Below are positions 5,145-6,622 of a stretch of 6,622 nt of DNA, piece by piece. The stretch covers positions 1-6,622 of the forward strand of contig DATFYI010000205.1 in the NCBI GenBank assembly GCA_035315125.1. Direction: 5' to 3'. The notes below the pieces were generated by a model. That model was not told the DNA's origin and ran no database searches. It saw nothing but the letters and a program-made list of their open reading frames with translations. The position numbers were made by a program, and so were the translations under genes. Source of the stretch: DATFYI01 sp035315125 (GTDB lineage: Bacteria; Chloroflexota; Anaerolineae; Anaerolineales; Anaerolineaceae). How positions within the stretch are numbered: the first letter of the stretch is position 1; each line of letters begins with the position of its first letter.

Positions 5145-5356
5145 CTATCATGATCACAAAAGAGTCTTAATGGATTGCCAGACGGGGCTTATACCCGTAT
5201 ATCCTATTTAACGAATTCCCAAGTGTGGGTTTCTGGTATAAGATACCCTATCAGCATCTCTTTTTATCAAAGTTTGTTGCAAGCCAGATATTCACAGGCG
5301 GTCAAAGATCTTTGTCTGAACCTTAGGATAACACCTCAAGCTCAATGGCCGGGCCC
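5145..5356. other. 3' spacer after oleate hydratase, no gene recognised
   Basis: This DNA lies between the oleate hydratase stop and its terminator. It contains a 12-bp perfect palindrome, CAAAGATCTTTG, at 5303-5314 and a short stem GGTAT-AAG-ATACC near 5236-5248. A plus-strand open frame crosses it but lacks a ribosome-binding site and runs antisense into the hydratase gene, so I do not call it. Confidence 0.4.
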
Positions 5357-6622
5357 TCACCTATCTCTAGCCGGGCGAGGATGCGTCTCCGTGTCTTTCG
5401 GAAACCTGGGGTTTAGAACCGATTCCTTTTCAGCCACGCTTTTGTCGCGCCCGGTATACCGGATGTAATAGGGTGGGACTGAATTTAGAAAATCCAGGGT
5501 CTGTTTTTTGATCTCGTTCAGTTTCAAAGGGTTTATCGGCGGAAGATCAGCCTCGGTAAACGCTCCCTTGATTCCCGCATTACCTTTTATGCCCTCAATC
5601 ATTGAGCGAATATCATATCGCGTGGGGTATACCTCGAGAATGTCTTTGTCAAGTTTGGTAAGTTTATAGACCGCCTCCAGCGCCGTGCGTACCGATGTTT
5701 CGACGGTAAACACCGCATCGTCCTGAACCTCAACAAATTGACCGAGAAAACCCAGATTGTTACAGCCCTCCGGCACAACCAGCGGGCGATCGGTGACTTT
5801 GCGCGGCATAAACTGGGAATTGATGTAAGGCATCATACAGGTGGAAACGTAAGTGTGCGCCAGAAGCTCATCCTTCATATCCAGGAGGCCAAGGTGATAG
5901 AGAAATTCGGTCATGATTTCGTCACCGTTGCACTCAGACATCGGTTTTTTGATGTAGTCCCCAATATTTTCCCCGGATAGGCCATTGCTCCAAAACACCT
6001 CTTCATCGTCGGCCTGGTCAGGATAAAAAGGTTTGTGATGCAGGATGAATCCGATCTCCCAGGCCGAGTCTTTTATCGAGATTGCTCCGCCGGTGCCCGC
6101 TTCGCTCCCCGTCAACTCCTCAAATTTTTGGATGAATTGAGGGTACCCCTTGATTGTAGAGAAGAACGATATCCATTTTGTTCGATCAATATCACTGATG
6201 AACTTTTCCGGATGGCCGAATTTTGAATGCTTCTTTGCCAGCTTCTCCCAAAGCGTGAACAAGCCGCGATTTTCGATAGACCGGTTGATATGCGCCACGG
6301 TGCGGTTGTCGCCGAAATTACAATTCTGGGTCATGGAACCATTGGTGACAAATACCAGATCAGTTTCTGCAACGGGAATAAAGAGGTCTTCGCCCCTCTG
6401 GCGGGCGTGAATACCGACCACCGTTTTGCAGGCCGCATCCAGGTCTATATCCGTCACCGAACAGCCGCTAACGATTTTTACGCCTTTCTCGACCAGCCAT
6501 AGCATAAGAGGCTTAATAATCGCATCGTATTCGTTGTATTTGGTATGTAGAATACCTTCTAGGTATTCGAGGCGACGTGATCCGCCGAAACGCATCAAAT
6601 ACCGCCGCATTTCCATCACGCT
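5357..6622 (-). CDS. ohyA: Oleate hydratase (MCRA family), C-terminal part, cut by the window edge
   Basis: Oleate hydratase is an FAD-dependent enzyme that adds water to the cis-9 double bond of unsaturated fatty acids to give 10-hydroxy acids, acting at the membrane surface. About 420 residues are visible, against roughly 570-650 for the family; the N-terminal FAD-binding Rossmann part and the RGGREM motif with the catalytic Glu lie beyond 6622. The frame is open to the edge, so the first visible GTG is internal. Family marks are MEMRRYLMRF near the start of the visible part, whose Tyr corresponds by position to catalytic Tyr201 of S. aureus OhyA as I remember it; then YNEYDAIIKPL, FVTNGSMTQNCNFGDN, KPMSECNGDEIMTEFLYHLG, MMPYINSQFMPR and NNLGFLGQFVEVQDDAVFTVETSVRTA. 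The last 25 residues are charged and Pro-rich, past the conserved fold. A strong terminator follows at 5117-5144. It appears to be the last or only gene of its transcript. Likely roles are fatty acid detoxification or lipid modification. Confidence 0.95.
   Translation of the reverse strand, partial: SVMEMRRYLMRFGGSRRLEYLEGILHTKYNEYDAIIKPLMLWLVEKGVKIVSGCSVTDIDLDAACKTVVGIHARQRGEDLFIPVAETDLVFVTNGSMTQNCNFGDNRTVAHINRSIENRGLFTLWEKLAKKHSKFGHPEKFISDIDRTKWISFFSTIKGYPQFIQKFEELTGSEAGTGGAISIKDSAWEIGFILHHKPFYPDQADDEEVFWSNGLSGENIGDYIKKPMSECNGDEIMTEFLYHLGLLDMKDELLAHTYVSTCMMPYINSQFMPRKVTDRPLVVPEGCNNLGFLGQFVEVQDDAVFTVETSVRTALEAVYKLTKLDKDILEVYPTRYDIRSMIEGIKGNAGIKGAFTEADLPPINPLKLNEIKKQTLDFLNSVPPYYIRYTGRDKSVAEKESVLNPRFPKDTETHPRPARDR

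Noticed and set aside
5303..5314. 12-bp palindrome CAAAGATCTTTG as an operator
   Set aside because: It lies in the 3' region of the oleate hydratase gene with no promoter nearby; a single palindrome of this length can be chance.

Overview
The window is a piece of a bacterial chromosome (or metagenomic contig) of mixed base composition: GC-rich coding blocks separated by AT-rich intergenic DNA. Every gene I can support lies on the minus strand. The protein set (an Lgt with a divergent loop motif, a P-loop sulfotransferase next to a sulfatase-fold hydrolase, a DUF4143-type ATPase remnant, and small VOC and cupin proteins) reminds me of Chloroflexota, particularly Anaerolineae. That placement is an impression from protein style, not a proof. 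No rRNA, tRNA or CRISPR array is visible.

Layout, read along the plus coordinates: a minus-strand terminator (about 16-48); a VOC/glyoxalase-fold gene (241-603); a second minus-strand terminator (686-711); the decayed C-terminal tail of a DUF4143-type ATPase (829-985); then a probable three-gene operon transcribed right to left, with sulfotransferase (4137-3511), sulfatase-fold hydrolase (3500-1908) and prolipoprotein diacylglyceryl transferase lgt (1843-986). A roughly 330-base AT-rich spacer without a gene follows. Then comes a cupin gene (4624-4980) framed by an exact 10-bp inverted repeat and followed by a long imperfect palindrome. A third minus-strand terminator (5117-5144) precedes the C-terminal two thirds of an oleate hydratase (5357 to the right edge), whose N-terminus lies outside the window.

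The most interesting part is the cupin unit. A GTTAGGC core sits 35 nt before its start codon, a GCCTAAC core sits 17 nt after its stop codon, and a GTTATGC core lies 136 bp further on. This is the compact layout of an integron gene cassette with an attC recombination site. No integrase and no second cassette are visible, so it would be a lone cassette inserted at a secondary site. This is an inference from short motifs.

The three terminators share one core (GGAgGGCGCTTTT or a close variant on the minus strand), which suggests a genome-wide terminator style. They close the VOC transcript, the sulfotransferase-sulfatase-lgt transcript (reading through the ATPase remnant) and the oleate hydratase transcript. 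The cupin gene has no such terminator. Functionally, the operon could link sulfuryl or phosphoryl group transfer to cell-envelope chemistry, and Lgt acts on the envelope; the shared pathway is not demonstrated.
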